Positions 44,701 to 53,618 of a stretch of 55,642 nucleotides of DNA are shown here, in pieces. Source of the stretch: a virus. Where the stretch lies: IMG/VR virus record IMGVR_UViG_3300048023_000226, positions 1 through 55,642 of that record; one strand, given 5' to 3'. Within the stretch, counting starts at the first letter, position 1, and every line of letters begins with the position of its first letter. Position numbers and translations under genes: made by a program. The notes under the pieces were generated by a model. That model made no database searches and was not told the origin of the DNA. It saw only the letters and a program-made list of their open reading frames with translations.

Positions 44701-47660
44701 GTCTTATCTCTGCTAACTCTGGTCGACTAACTACTGCTGAAAATGATATTGATGCTGTAGAAGTTCGTGCAACTGATCTAGAAGCACGTGCAACTGCTGT
44801 TGAAGGACGTGCAACGTCACTAGAAGCAGGACAGGTTGTTCAGAACGGTCGACTATCAGTCAACGAAGCAGACATTGATTCACTACAAGCGAAGCAGGGT
44901 ACAGGCGGTTTCCATACTACTGCTCAAACTGTCGTTGGTGCTGTTAACGAAATCCACGGTGAGTTGGATGTCGAAGCAGGAAATGTTGATCTATTACAAT
45001 CAGAAATGGATGTCGCTGAAGGTCGTTTAGACGGACATGATTCAGACTTCACTGCAATCCAAGGTCGTGCAACTTCACTAGAAGGTCGCGCAACTACTCT
45101 AGAAGGACGTGCAACTGCACTAGAAACTAAGCAAGGTTCTGCGGCACTACAAACTGTTGCAACCGATCTATCTGCTGCGATTAACGAATTACACGCAGAG
45201 ATCGATGGTGAAGCTGCTGATCTGACTTCTCTAGAAGCTCGTGTTACTACAGAAGAAGCTAATGTCGATACTCTACAGTCTGAAATGGACGCAGTAGAAG
45301 GACGTGCAACTTCCCTAGAGTCACGAATGACTACAGAAGAAGGTCACGTAGATACACTACAGACTCAGATGGGTACTTCAACTCTTCTAACAGTTGCTAC
45401 AGACGTAACTGCAGCCGTAAACGAATTACACGGTCAAGCAGATTCTAACACAGGTCGTGTTGGTACTCTAGAAGTTGAAATGGACGCTGTCGAAGGTCGT
45501 GCAACTTCTCTAGAAACTCGTGCTTCTGCACTAGAGACTGAACAGACTCTACAAGGTGGTCGTCTAACAGTTAACGAAGCAGACATTGACGCACTAGAAG
45601 CTAAGGTTGGTTCTTCAACTGAAACTCTAGATACTGTTTCACAGACTCTAGTTGGTGCAATCAACGAAGTACACGGTGAGACAGATACTAATACATCTGG
45701 TCTTGCGGCTGCTGTTGCTCGTGCAGATGCAGATTCAGACGCACTTGTTTCTGAAATTGCTGACCGCATCGCTGCTGACAGTCAGATCCGTATCGATCTA
45801 GCTGCTGATCGCGTAACTGATCAAACAGACTACATCGCACGTGACGCAGTTGTTCTTGCATCTGCACAGACTTACGCAGAAAACGAAGCGGATGACGCAG
45901 AAGTTGCTGCTAAGACTTACGCAGACGGAATCGTTGCTAACGAAGCAACTCTACGTGAAAACGCAGATGACGTTCTAGATGGTAAGATCACAACAGAAGC
46001 AACTGCTCGTGCAAATGCTGATAACGCTCTAGACTCACGCACTACTGTACTTGAGACAGAGATGTCTGCTACACAGTTGGGTGCAGGTCTTGCAACTGAC
46101 GGTACTTACGTCGCTCCAACAACTACTAACTACATTGATGCATCTACTTCTCTAGCAGACGCAGACAAGAAGTTAGACGCTGCAATCAAAGCCGTTGATA
46201 ACACAAGAAATTCTGGTATCAACAACCTACAATCACAAATCGACGCAGAAATTGCTCGTGCTACTGCTGCGGAAGGTGTACTAACATCTGACCTAGCAAC
46301 TGAAGTAACTCGTGCTACAGACGCTGAAACTGCACTAGGTGTACTAATCACTACTAACGCAACTGCTATCTCTGACGAGTCAAGCCGTGCGCAAGGTGTT
46401 GAAGGTTCACTACAGACGCAAATCGATTTCATCACTTCGAACACTGACTCTGCCGCTCTAGATTCATTGACAGAAATCGTTGCTGCTTTCCAAAGCGCAG
46501 ACGGTTCTCTTGCTGGTCTAGTTGCTCAGAACCAGACGGATATCGCAACTAACGCTTCAGGTCTTGCTCAGGAAATTACTGATCGAGTCGCTGGTGATAA
46601 TGCGGTCCGTGGTGAGTTCGCTACTGCTGATGCCGCACTACAAACTCAGATTGATGGACGTGTCCAGAAGTCTGGCGATTCAATGACTGGCGACCTAGCA
46701 ATGGGCGGAAACAAAGTTTCCGGTGTTGCAACTGGTACTGACGCTGCTGATGCAGTGAACAAAGGTCAGATGGATGCGGGTCTTGCTGCACAGCATATCT
46801 CACAGTTCTCTACAGACGATCTAGTAGAAGGTACTAAGAAGTTCTTCAGCGATGCACTTTCTCGCGCTTCAGTATCTCTAACAGATGTTGCTGGTGAAGG
46901 TAAGGCATCTTACGACCAATCTACTGGCGTATTCTCAATCGACACTGCTAAGACCATGCTGGAACTTGCAGACGTTGCTGATTCTGATTACGACGGTAAG
47001 AACGGTTATGTACTACGTGTAAATAACACTCTAGACGGAATGTCTCTACAAGATCCAACTCAGTTGGCATTCAACAACGCACAACGTCAGACTATGTCTG
47101 GTGACGGTGCGCAGTCTACTTTCGCTCTGAACTTCTACACGCAAGATCAGAACGCGATCGTATTCGTTGGTGGTGTTATTCAGGATCCATCGGTTCACTA
47201 CTCGATTGATGCTGCTAACCAGACTATCACGTTCAACGCTGCACTTCCAGTTGGTACACAAGCGGTTGTTATCGCTCAGTCTACTAACTCAGTTGGTGTA
47301 CTTGATCCTAAGTCTGTCGGTCTTGAGACTCTTGCGGATAACATCAAGGTATTCGAACAGGGTAATGATGTTGTTGCCGGAACTTCTGCTACAGTAGTTT
47401 CTGCATTCAATAAGACAACTTATCGTTCTGCTAAGTACGTAGTTACTACAGAATTGAACGGTGAGTTCGAGACTCGCGAATGTCTAGTTATACACAATGG
47501 CACAGACGCCTTCATTACTGAATATGGTATCCTATACACTGGTTCCTCACTATTGGGTGACACAGACGTACAGGTTAACGGTTCAAGTGTTGAATTGACT
47601 TACACGGCTGTAGACGCTGGTGCGGTAGTATCTGTATCTGCGACATACGTCGACGCATAA
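41742..47660 (+). CDS. Giant coiled-coil tail fibre
   Basis: A 1972-residue fibre. The N-domain (FRQIKSPALADKAVLNTKLD) leads to a 'FSTDDLQEGANQYFTPERA' motif at about 66-84. From about 90 to 1690 it is mostly heptad coiled coil built from repeated units such as AEVTRATAAEGV, LQSQIDAEIARA, RATSLEGRATTL and AAVNELHGE, with recurring 'ALDSLTEIVAAFQ.ADSDL' breaks. Near 1645-1665 it has the fibre motif SMTGDLAMGGNKVSGVATGT, then a second FSTDDLVEGTKKFFS. The C-domain is beta-rich (VFVGGVIQDPSVHYSIDAAN). An AGGAG site precedes the ATG. It is likely a long trimeric fibre; a coil this long could exceed 200 nm at 0.15 nm per residue. Confidence 0.83.
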   Translation: MAFRQIKSPALADKAVLNTKLDESAVQGQSTLTGMVNPADCFTLLYDVGSDSLKKIGADAFFASFSTDDLQEGANQYFTPERAKTAVASDIASAVAVETNRATVAETLLQTNIDAEASTRSSADVVLQSNIDAEVTRATARENAIEIAYQSADTALSGRIDLLLNNTDSDAIDSFAEIIAAFEDADDALSASIIANSSAITAEVTRATNKETEINDRVSVEITRAQSAESALAVQIGQETTRATGAEAALSARISTEEGLSTSLQSQITAEVTRATNAENANTAAISSEVTRATGAEAANAQNITDEILARAVADTQVRADLGADIVTAEAAAKAHAEAQDALMIGDVSVDGTVSNTVTDRIATAKAEAITEATNSTAIENAARIAEDSDINARIDQELIDRAAGDTTLQGNIDTEEAARIAGDANLQSQVDFITNNTDPAALDSLTEIVSAFQSSDSDMSALISSNTTAIATEKLRAETAEGVLQTNINTEASTRSTADTGLQSQIDQINIDIQVEKDDVLAEAKAYTDSEADSHQAVAIAHADAQDAALIGDASVDGTAGNTVTSRIATAKSQSYAYTDAEVATEKARAEAAEEAVALRTTVLEGEMDSVQVLSSQNETDLRAEEVARASGDTNLQGQIDALDSNTTIEVDDLQAQITAEIARASGVESTNAAAVVTEKQRAEAVEQGLRADVNTNIANISSNLGDINVERTRALAAEGALSTRLDLVEDDFNAVDSDLQAQILAETARAGGVEAGLQTSVDSLQTQVTGNDSDILALQNLQGTDVADLQSQLDAEIVRASAAEVVNANAVVAETTRATGVEAGLRTDVDSNQSQITANDSDILALQVLQAADHSDNQAQITAEVNRATAAEGVNAAAVVTEKNRAEGIEAGLRTDVDSVQVQVTANDSDILALQNLQGTDVADLQSQLDAEVVRATAAEGVLTTDLTTLETRVDFIVSNEDGAALDSLTEIVAAFQGADSDLDGLISANSGRLTTAENDIDAVEVRATDLEARATAVEGRATSLEAGQVVQNGRLSVNEADIDSLQAKQGTGGFHTTAQTVVGAVNEIHGELDVEAGNVDLLQSEMDVAEGRLDGHDSDFTAIQGRATSLEGRATTLEGRATALETKQGSAALQTVATDLSAAINELHAEIDGEAADLTSLEARVTTEEANVDTLQSEMDAVEGRATSLESRMTTEEGHVDTLQTQMGTSTLLTVATDVTAAVNELHGQADSNTGRVGTLEVEMDAVEGRATSLETRASALETEQTLQGGRLTVNEADIDALEAKVGSSTETLDTVSQTLVGAINEVHGETDTNTSGLAAAVARADADSDALVSEIADRIAADSQIRIDLAADRVTDQTDYIARDAVVLASAQTYAENEADDAEVAAKTYADGIVANEATLRENADDVLDGKITTEATARANADNALDSRTTVLETEMSATQLGAGLATDGTYVAPTTTNYIDASTSLADADKKLDAAIKAVDNTRNSGINNLQSQIDAEIARATAAEGVLTSDLATEVTRATDAETALGVLITTNATAISDESSRAQGVEGSLQTQIDFITSNTDSAALDSLTEIVAAFQSADGSLAGLVAQNQTDIATNASGLAQEITDRVAGDNAVRGEFATADAALQTQIDGRVQKSGDSMTGDLAMGGNKVSGVATGTDAADAVNKGQMDAGLAAQHISQFSTDDLVEGTKKFFSDALSRASVSLTDVAGEGKASYDQSTGVFSIDTAKTMLELADVADSDYDGKNGYVLRVNNTLDGMSLQDPTQLAFNNAQRQTMSGDGAQSTFALNFYTQDQNAIVFVGGVIQDPSVHYSIDAANQTITFNAALPVGTQAVVIAQSTNSVGVLDPKSVGLETLADNIKVFEQGNDVVAGTSATVVSAFNKTTYRSAKYVVTTELNGEFETRECLVIHNGTDAFITEYGILYTGSSLLGDTDVQVNGSSVELTYTAVDAGAVVSVSATYVDA

Positions 47661-47667
47661 TAACGTC

Positions 47668-47690
47668 GGGGGTAGAATCAGTCTACCCCC
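47668..47690 (+). other. Hairpin between the two coiled-coil fibre genes
   Basis: GGGGGTAGA/TCTACCCCC forms a perfect 9-bp stem with a 5-base loop. No T-run follows (ACTTCTC), so it looks like an RNA stability or attenuation hairpin rather than a full terminator. The next gene has no TATAAATA of its own, which agrees with read-through. Confidence 0.6.
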
Positions 47691-47723
47691 ACTTCTCTAA
47701 TATATTCTAAAAGGTATAAACTA

Positions 47724-50700
47724 ATGAGTACTAACAAAAAGTTTAGAATTCAGAACGGAGCTGACATAGTTGGAGAACTATCAATCAACGACGTTACTGT
47801 TATTGGCGCAGACGGCAAGGTTGTCGCAGGTGCCATCCAAGATGCGGTAGCAAGTTTAACTGCTGCTGACATCGCAGACCTACAGTCGCAAGTTACTGCG
47901 ATTCTAGGTACGTCTCCAGAAACTCTGGATACATTGCAAGAAATCGTAACTGCATTTCAAGATGCAGATACAAACCTAGTAGCAAGTGTTGCGTCTAACT
48001 CAGCCGACATTGCTACAATTAATGCTACTTTAACAAGTGGTGTTGCGACTCCTGCTGATGTTGCGGCAAACACAGCTGCTATTGCGGCTGCAAATGCTCG
48101 TACTGCTGGTATCAGCACATCTTCAGGTTCAGCTGACATTCAGATGACTGCTGATGTTGACATGGACGGTAACTCAGTTACTAACATGGCTGACCCAAGT
48201 TCTGCACAAGATGCGGCAACTAAGGCATATGTTGATGCGGCATCAACCGGATCAAGTACCGATCTGTCAAATGAGTCTGCGGCGCGTATTGCTGGCGATT
48301 CTGCTTCAGTATCAACCGCAGCTGCTGACGCAACTTCTAAAGCAGATGCGGCAGAAGCAAGTGCTAAAGCATATGCTGATCAAGTTGTCGCTGCAACTGT
48401 TGACGCCGCTCCTGCTGCACTGGATACTCTTAACGAGTTGGCAGCTGCACTAGGTGACGACGCAAACTTTGCATCAACTGTTACTGCTTCAATTGCCACT
48501 AAGGCAGACGATGCCGCAACTACTGCTGCTCTTGATCTGAAAGAAGACAAGACTGTTGTTGCTGATCTAGACATGTTTGTTAAAGGATCTCCAGCATCAG
48601 TATCATTATCTGAGTGGAATGGTAGTCCAAACGGATCCATCCATCAAAATTCGCACCCTAATGTTGTTGTCCCAGCTGGGTCTTGGACATTTAGTGTTGA
48701 CTTTACAGGTCCAGATGGATACGAAGCGGCTTTCTTCATTGTCCCAGCAGATCGAGTTATCACAAGCTCTTATGATAGCTATGGTACTGGAGCTCTATAT
48801 TCTTCGGGTAATATGGGAAGTTCAGGATCAATTTCTATCCCATTGAATTACAGTGTAGATGTGAAGCTTGTCTATGCAATTGTGGCTGTTGGTGGTGATA
48901 CTTCTAGCAATCAGGTGTATAGTAATGCATCTATCGTAGGATCTCCATCATCCCTAGACACAACTGCAACTCAGGTTGTTCCAGCGATCAACGAAGTACA
49001 CGCAGAACTAGGCGCATTGTCTGCAACTCAGTCTGGAGATACTTCATCTCTAACATCTGCGATTGCAACAGCTAAGTCAGAAGCAATCTCAACTGCATCT
49101 GCTGACGCAACTGCAAAAGCAGACTCTGCTGAAGCGGACGCCAAGGCATATGCTGACCAAGTTGTTGCTGCAACTGTAGACGCTGCCCCTGCGGCATTGG
49201 ATACATTGAACGAACTAGCAGCTGCTCTAGGTGACGACGCAAACTTCGCATCAACTGTTACTGCATCTATTGCTACTAAAGCAGACGATGCCGCAACTAC
49301 TGCTGCTCTTGCTACTAAAGAAGACAAGACTGTCGTTGATGCACTTGACTTGTTTGTTAAAGGTGAACCAACAAGTGCGGGACCTGTTGCAGGAGCACCA
49401 GAACTTGGAAAAAGCACTTTATCTACTTCTGATTTCACCTTCCCTAACGGTGTGGTGAGAAGCACCTCTGGCGTAACTGGTGTTGAAATTATTAGGCCAG
49501 GTTCTGAAGCTGCAGCCATTGCAATCACGCTAGAAGTCGGTAAAACCTATGAGGTATCATATAGAGCAAGTACTTGGGGTGCGATGGTTGGATCTAACTA
49601 TATGGCCATTATTCCTGCTTCGGTAAAACCGACAGGAGGTCATACCTTCAATGATGGATACGATAACAACTTGTTATTTAAACATTACAATGGCCAGTTT
49701 TTCCCAGGCGATGAAGCGAACTTTCAGAGTCATCACTGGGGAAATGAGTATGAAGTAGTAGAAACAGATCGTATAAGATATATAACCCCAAATGTAGCCG
49801 ATCTACACATTCTATTTTGGTTGGGTGGCGGTGCCTTTGGACTTGCAGATTTTTCCATCAAGGAGTATAGTTTTGGTGGATCTCCTTCTTTAGACACAAC
49901 CGTATCTGGGGTTGTCCCTGCGATCAACGAACTACACACTGAACTGAATGCACTGTCTTCAACTCAGTCCGGTGACGTATCTGGTCTACAAGCACAGATT
50001 AATGCGGAAGCAGGACGTGCGGCAAGCGCAGAAGCAGTTAACGCTGCGAACATCGTGTCAGAAACATCTGCACGTAGTTCTGCTGATGCTGCTTTAGAGT
50101 CTGACATCATTGGTCTACAGAATCAGGTCAGTACTATTATTTCTGGTTCCCCTGCGTCTCTAGACACATTGGTTGAGATTGTATCTGCATTTGAAACTGC
50201 TGACGCATCCCTATCTGGTGTTATCACGGCAAACGGTGGTCGATTGACTACTGCTGAGAACAACATCACTGCACTCGAAGCGGACCTAACTGCTGAAGAG
50301 TCTGCACGTGGTGCTGGTGATGTTGCACTACAGGCAAACATTGATGCAGAAGCAACAACTCGATCTAACCTTGGTTCACAACTTCTAGGCTACATCAACA
50401 TCAACGGTGCTGCAATTACCGCTGGTGATAATGCTAACTCTGCGGAAATTGCGACTGAGAAGTCACGTGCGGAAGGTGCTGAGGCTACTCTACAGTCTAA
50501 CATCGATGCATTGACATCTTCTACAGGTGGTGATGTTAGTGGTCTACAGGCAAACATTGATGCAGAAGCATCTACTCGTAGTTCTGCTGATAGCGCACTA
50601 CAGAGTTCGATTGACGCTGAAGAAACTCGTGCGACATCTGCGGAAGCTGGACTACAGTCTCAGATTTCTAATGTATTGTCTAACACAGACGCAACTGCAC

Positions 50701-51071
50701 TAAACTCTCTTGCAGAAATCGTTGCTGAGTTCCAATCTGCTGACAGCACTCTAACAGGTGCGGTTGCTGGACACGGTACTCGATTGACTTCTCTAGAGTC
50801 ATCTACATCTGCAATCCTAGCATGGGATACAGATAACGTATCAGAAGGAAGTACTAATAAGTACTGGACTCCAGAGCGTACTAAGACAGCTCTATCTGGT
50901 GGTCTATGTATCACTTATAACTCTACTACTGGTGAGATTAAGATTGATGAAGCAGAAGTTGCAACCGATCTACACGTTGCATCTTCATCTGACGCAAACG
51001 CACTGGGTGGACAAACTCCATCTCACTACCGTATCGACGTATACGATGTGAACGGTGTTGTTGTAAACTAA
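47724..51071 (+). CDS. Second coiled-coil tail fibre with two inserted beta domains
   Basis: A 1115-residue fibre. The start KFRIQNGADIVGELSINDVT and DVDMDGNSVTNMADPSSAQD (about 153-172) are fibre motifs. Coiled-coil segments alternate with two different beta-rich domains: one at about 292-405 (GSPNGSIHQNSHPNVVVPAG onward) and one at about 550-718 (ending FGLADFSIKEYSFGG). The coil before each is nearly identical (AKAYADQVVAATVDAAPAAL), offset by 259 residues. The C-terminal part has AILAWDTDNVSEGSTNKYWT, the TDDLxEG motif of the preceding fibre. The jelly-roll-like inserts may bind sugar receptors. It ends at a strong terminator. Confidence 0.83.
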   Translation: MSTNKKFRIQNGADIVGELSINDVTVIGADGKVVAGAIQDAVASLTAADIADLQSQVTAILGTSPETLDTLQEIVTAFQDADTNLVASVASNSADIATINATLTSGVATPADVAANTAAIAAANARTAGISTSSGSADIQMTADVDMDGNSVTNMADPSSAQDAATKAYVDAASTGSSTDLSNESAARIAGDSASVSTAAADATSKADAAEASAKAYADQVVAATVDAAPAALDTLNELAAALGDDANFASTVTASIATKADDAATTAALDLKEDKTVVADLDMFVKGSPASVSLSEWNGSPNGSIHQNSHPNVVVPAGSWTFSVDFTGPDGYEAAFFIVPADRVITSSYDSYGTGALYSSGNMGSSGSISIPLNYSVDVKLVYAIVAVGGDTSSNQVYSNASIVGSPSSLDTTATQVVPAINEVHAELGALSATQSGDTSSLTSAIATAKSEAISTASADATAKADSAEADAKAYADQVVAATVDAAPAALDTLNELAAALGDDANFASTVTASIATKADDAATTAALATKEDKTVVDALDLFVKGEPTSAGPVAGAPELGKSTLSTSDFTFPNGVVRSTSGVTGVEIIRPGSEAAAIAITLEVGKTYEVSYRASTWGAMVGSNYMAIIPASVKPTGGHTFNDGYDNNLLFKHYNGQFFPGDEANFQSHHWGNEYEVVETDRIRYITPNVADLHILFWLGGGAFGLADFSIKEYSFGGSPSLDTTVSGVVPAINELHTELNALSSTQSGDVSGLQAQINAEAGRAASAEAVNAANIVSETSARSSADAALESDIIGLQNQVSTIISGSPASLDTLVEIVSAFETADASLSGVITANGGRLTTAENNITALEADLTAEESARGAGDVALQANIDAEATTRSNLGSQLLGYININGAAITAGDNANSAEIATEKSRAEGAEATLQSNIDALTSSTGGDVSGLQANIDAEASTRSSADSALQSSIDAEETRATSAEAGLQSQISNVLSNTDATALNSLAEIVAEFQSADSTLTGAVAGHGTRLTSLESSTSAILAWDTDNVSEGSTNKYWTPERTKTALSGGLCITYNSTTGEIKIDEAEVATDLHVASSSDANALGGQTPSHYRIDVYDVNGVVVN
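48369..49338 (+). repeat. Direct duplication flanking an inserted domain (two copies)
   Basis: About 190-200 bases at 48369-48561 recur at 49146-49338, 777 bases (259 codons) apart, with scattered, mostly synonymous differences. Each copy leads into a different beta-rich domain and then a related GSPSxLDTT..VVPAINE return segment. Confidence 0.85.
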
Positions 51072-51096
51072 TCTAGGTTTCGACCAAGATATGAAA

Positions 51097-51122
51097 GGGG
51101 GACTTCGGTCCCCCTTTTTTTT
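51097..51122 (+). terminator. Strong rho-independent terminator after the fibre genes
   Basis: GGGGGAC-TTCG-GTCCCCC is a 7-bp GC-rich stem with a TTCG loop followed by eight Ts. Confidence 0.94.
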
Positions 51123-51136
51123 ATGTTTATTTTACG

Positions 51137-51144
51137 TATAAATA
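51137..51144 (+). promoter_or_regulatory. T4-type late promoter, upstream copy of a tandem pair
   Basis: ACGTATAAATAA, 15 bases after the terminator; the first of two late promoters 12 bases apart before gp13. Confidence 0.83.
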
Positions 51145-51148
51145 AACG

Positions 51149-51156
51149 TATAAATA
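51149..51156 (+). promoter_or_regulatory. T4-type late promoter, downstream copy of a tandem pair
   Basis: ACGTATAAATAG, 29 bases before the gp13 ATG. It repeats the ACGTATAAATA of the upstream copy at 12-base spacing. Confidence 0.85.
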
Positions 51157-51184
51157 GAAGGGTAACTAATACTGGACTATAGTA

Positions 51185-51955
51185 ATGTATTCAACAAGTA
51201 GAGAAGAATTGATTGATTACTGCCTGCGTGCCTTAGGGCATCCGGTAGTTGAAGTCAACATTGACGAAGAACAACTCGACGACCGAATTGATGAGGCGTT
51301 ACAGTGGTTCCGTGAACATCACCCCGATGGATCTAAACGATACTATCTAAAGCACCAATTGACTCAGGCTGATGTCGATAATCAATATGTGGATTTTAGT
51401 GACGACCTAGATCTTTCGGCCGTCGTTCGTATGATCCCCATGACATTTGGAAATGCTCATACTGGCTGGTTCAGTGATGCATGGCAGTTGATGGCATATA
51501 CCATTTCTGACTTTACTCGTCAAGGGGGTATGCTAGGTGACCTTGCGCACTATGAACAGATGCAACAAAATCTAGCACTATTAGATATGAAACTGGGTGG
51601 CACACCTCAGATTACATTTGACAGACAATATAATCGTGTTAATTTACATGTTTCCAAAACGAACCTTAAAGTGGATGACTATGTTATATTTGAGGTTTAT
51701 GGTATTCGTAATCCAGACGAAACGGTAAACGAATATAACTCGCTATGGAATCACCGATTCCTAAAAGAATATGCAACCGCATTGATCAAGCGTCAATGGG
51801 GTACCAACCTAATTAAATTTGATGGTATGACATTGCCTGGCGGCGTGACCGTTAATGCTCGTCTGATATATGAAGATGCGCTAGCAGACATCGAACGAAT
51901 GATGGAAAAATTCCGTAACGAAGAAGACGAAGGTCCGATGTTCTTCATGGGGTAA
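51185..51955 (+). CDS. gp13: Neck protein gp13
   Basis: A 256-residue neck protein. The N-terminus (ELIDYCLRALGHPVVEVNID, then DRIDEALQWFREHH) and the C-terminal block LIKRQWGTNLIKFDGMTLPG, followed by GVTVNARLIYEDALADIERM, match T4-like gp13 (T4: 309 residues). gp13 and gp14 seal the portal after packaging and join the tail. It is the first gene of the neck-terminase operon behind tandem late promoters. Confidence 0.92.
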   Translation: MYSTSREELIDYCLRALGHPVVEVNIDEEQLDDRIDEALQWFREHHPDGSKRYYLKHQLTQADVDNQYVDFSDDLDLSAVVRMIPMTFGNAHTGWFSDAWQLMAYTISDFTRQGGMLGDLAHYEQMQQNLALLDMKLGGTPQITFDRQYNRVNLHVSKTNLKVDDYVIFEVYGIRNPDETVNEYNSLWNHRFLKEYATALIKRQWGTNLIKFDGMTLPGGVTVNARLIYEDALADIERMMEKFRNEEDEGPMFFMG

Positions 51956-51958
51956 GAC

Positions 51959-52834
51959 ATGGCAACTAATCCATATATCAGTTTAAAGCATAGAGAAGAA
52001 CAAAACCTCTACGAAGATCTTTTAATAGAAGCAATCCAATTCTATGGCCAAGACGTATACTACTTGCCGAGAGAAGTTGTTGAGCGAGAAGATATCTTCT
52101 TGGATACTATTGAGTCTCAGTTCTCTGACGCATATAAAGTCGAAGTCTACATCGAAAACGGTGAAGCGTTTGAAGGTGACGGAGATCTATTTACCAAGTT
52201 TGGTATTGAGCTAAGAGACCAAGCAACTTTTGTTATTGCACGTCGTCGATGGAGACAACTCATCGGTGATCGTTTATCACAAGCACAATTCCGCCCTAGA
52301 GAGGGTGATGTGATCTATCTCCCATTGTCTGAATCTTTATTTGAGGTTAAAAAGGTCGAGACTGAATCACCGTTCTATCAACTATCCCAGTTACCACAAT
52401 TCCGTATGACTTGCGAGTTGTTCGAATTCTCAGATGAAGACTTTGACACTGGTATCAGTGCTATTGATCGTGTTGAACGTGAGCACGCATTCCAATACGA
52501 ATTGGTTATGGAAAATACGGGTGAAGATAATTACTACTATCCAGGCGAAACCGTTTATCAAGACTTTGGTGATTATCGAATAGAAGGAGAAGTCACATCA
52601 TTCAACAGCCAAACTCGATTTTTGACTATAGCACATACTGGCGCTACAGACGGTAAGTTTCATCTGTGGACGCCTGACACACCAGTAATCGGAATGTACG
52701 CTTCATTTAAACTACTCACCATGAACGAAGGTATAAACGAAATTCAACCACTGTCACAGAATGAAGTTTTTGATGACTTTGCAAATGACTTTGTCGATTT
52801 CACTGAGACCAATCCATTTGGAGATATATCGTAA
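51959..52834 (+). CDS. gp14: Neck protein gp14
   Basis: A 291-residue protein (T4: 256). LLIEAIQFYGQDVYYLPREV, FSDAYKVEVYIENGEAFEGD, GDLFTKFGIELRDQATFVIA and RRRWRQ match the T4 gp14 pattern 'YVPR..., AY.IEVYVEN..GF.GDGDLFSKFGL'. It works with gp13 in the neck. It lies 3 bases after gp13 and overlaps gp15 by one base. Confidence 0.94.
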   Translation: MATNPYISLKHREEQNLYEDLLIEAIQFYGQDVYYLPREVVEREDIFLDTIESQFSDAYKVEVYIENGEAFEGDGDLFTKFGIELRDQATFVIARRRWRQLIGDRLSQAQFRPREGDVIYLPLSESLFEVKKVETESPFYQLSQLPQFRMTCELFEFSDEDFDTGISAIDRVEREHAFQYELVMENTGEDNYYYPGETVYQDFGDYRIEGEVTSFNSQTRFLTIAHTGATDGKFHLWTPDTPVIGMYASFKLLTMNEGINEIQPLSQNEVFDDFANDFVDFTETNPFGDIS

Positions 52835-53604
52835 TGATGGGAGGACACTTCTACCATAAACGCGTTCGTACATGCGTTGCCGTATTCGGTTCAATGTTCG
52901 ATGACATACATGTTTTGAGAACAGACTCAAACGGCAAGGTATTGTCACAGGTTAAAGTACCATTATCTTATGCTCCTAAAAGGTCATTCTTAGAACGCCT
53001 ATCTGAAATGGAAAACGGAGAAAGCGCAGAAAGAAGAGTTGCAGTAAAGCTTCCTCGCATGTCTTTTGAGATTTCTTCTATAACATATGACCCAACCCGA
53101 CAACTCCCTAAAGTTAATGGATTTGGATCTGTTATATCTACTGAGACCGGATCTAAGAGAAAGATCTATGTCGGAGTTCCTTACACCGTAGGATTCTCTC
53201 TATCAGTATATGCCAAATCACAGGATGATGCATTACAAGTCGTAGAGCAAATTATACCATACTTCGCACCACAATACACGTTGACCGTAAAACCTTTTGC
53301 TGATGAACCAAACATAAAGGAAGATGTCCCTGTCATATTATCAGGACTAGACTTTGCTGATGATTATGAGGGTGCGATTGAGCAAAGACGGACGATTGTA
53401 TATACGTTGACGTTTGAGATGAAAGTTAACTTCTATGGACCAGAAAACACAGGGCCTATTATCCGAGAGGTAACCACGAATCTTAATCTTATAGATAATC
53501 CAGAAGATACTGCGGGATCTATTGTAAATACAACCCCAGATCCTATAGATGTTAGTCCAGACGGAGACTATGGGTTCAACACTGAGATAATTTCCCCAGA
53601 ATAA
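52834..53604 (+). CDS. gp15: Tail completion/sheath stabiliser gp15
   Basis: A 256-residue protein (T4: 272). GHFYHKRVRTCVAVFGSMFD, then VPLSYAPKRSFLERL and RRVAVKLPRMSFEISSITYD match T4 gp15, which caps the tail tube and sheath and binds the neck. The later AQYTLTVKPFADE-like strand (QYTLTVKPFADEPNIKEDVP) and YTLTFEMKVNFYGP are also typical. The C-terminal ~40 residues are acidic and probably flexible. It starts inside the gp14 stop. Confidence 0.93.
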   Translation: MMGGHFYHKRVRTCVAVFGSMFDDIHVLRTDSNGKVLSQVKVPLSYAPKRSFLERLSEMENGESAERRVAVKLPRMSFEISSITYDPTRQLPKVNGFGSVISTETGSKRKIYVGVPYTVGFSLSVYAKSQDDALQVVEQIIPYFAPQYTLTVKPFADEPNIKEDVPVILSGLDFADDYEGAIEQRRTIVYTLTFEMKVNFYGPENTGPIIREVTTNLNLIDNPEDTAGSIVNTTPDPIDVSPDGDYGFNTEIISPE

Positions 53605-53618
53605 TCAGGAAATATATT

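Noticed and set aside
42188-46444. Minus-strand open frames opposite the coiled-coil fibre genes
   Set aside because: They mirror Ala/Glu-rich heptads as Ser/Ala/Val strings; no start signals or domains.
47668-47690. Hairpin at 47668 as a full rho-independent terminator
   Set aside because: No T-run follows the stem and the next gene lacks its own late promoter, so transcription probably continues.
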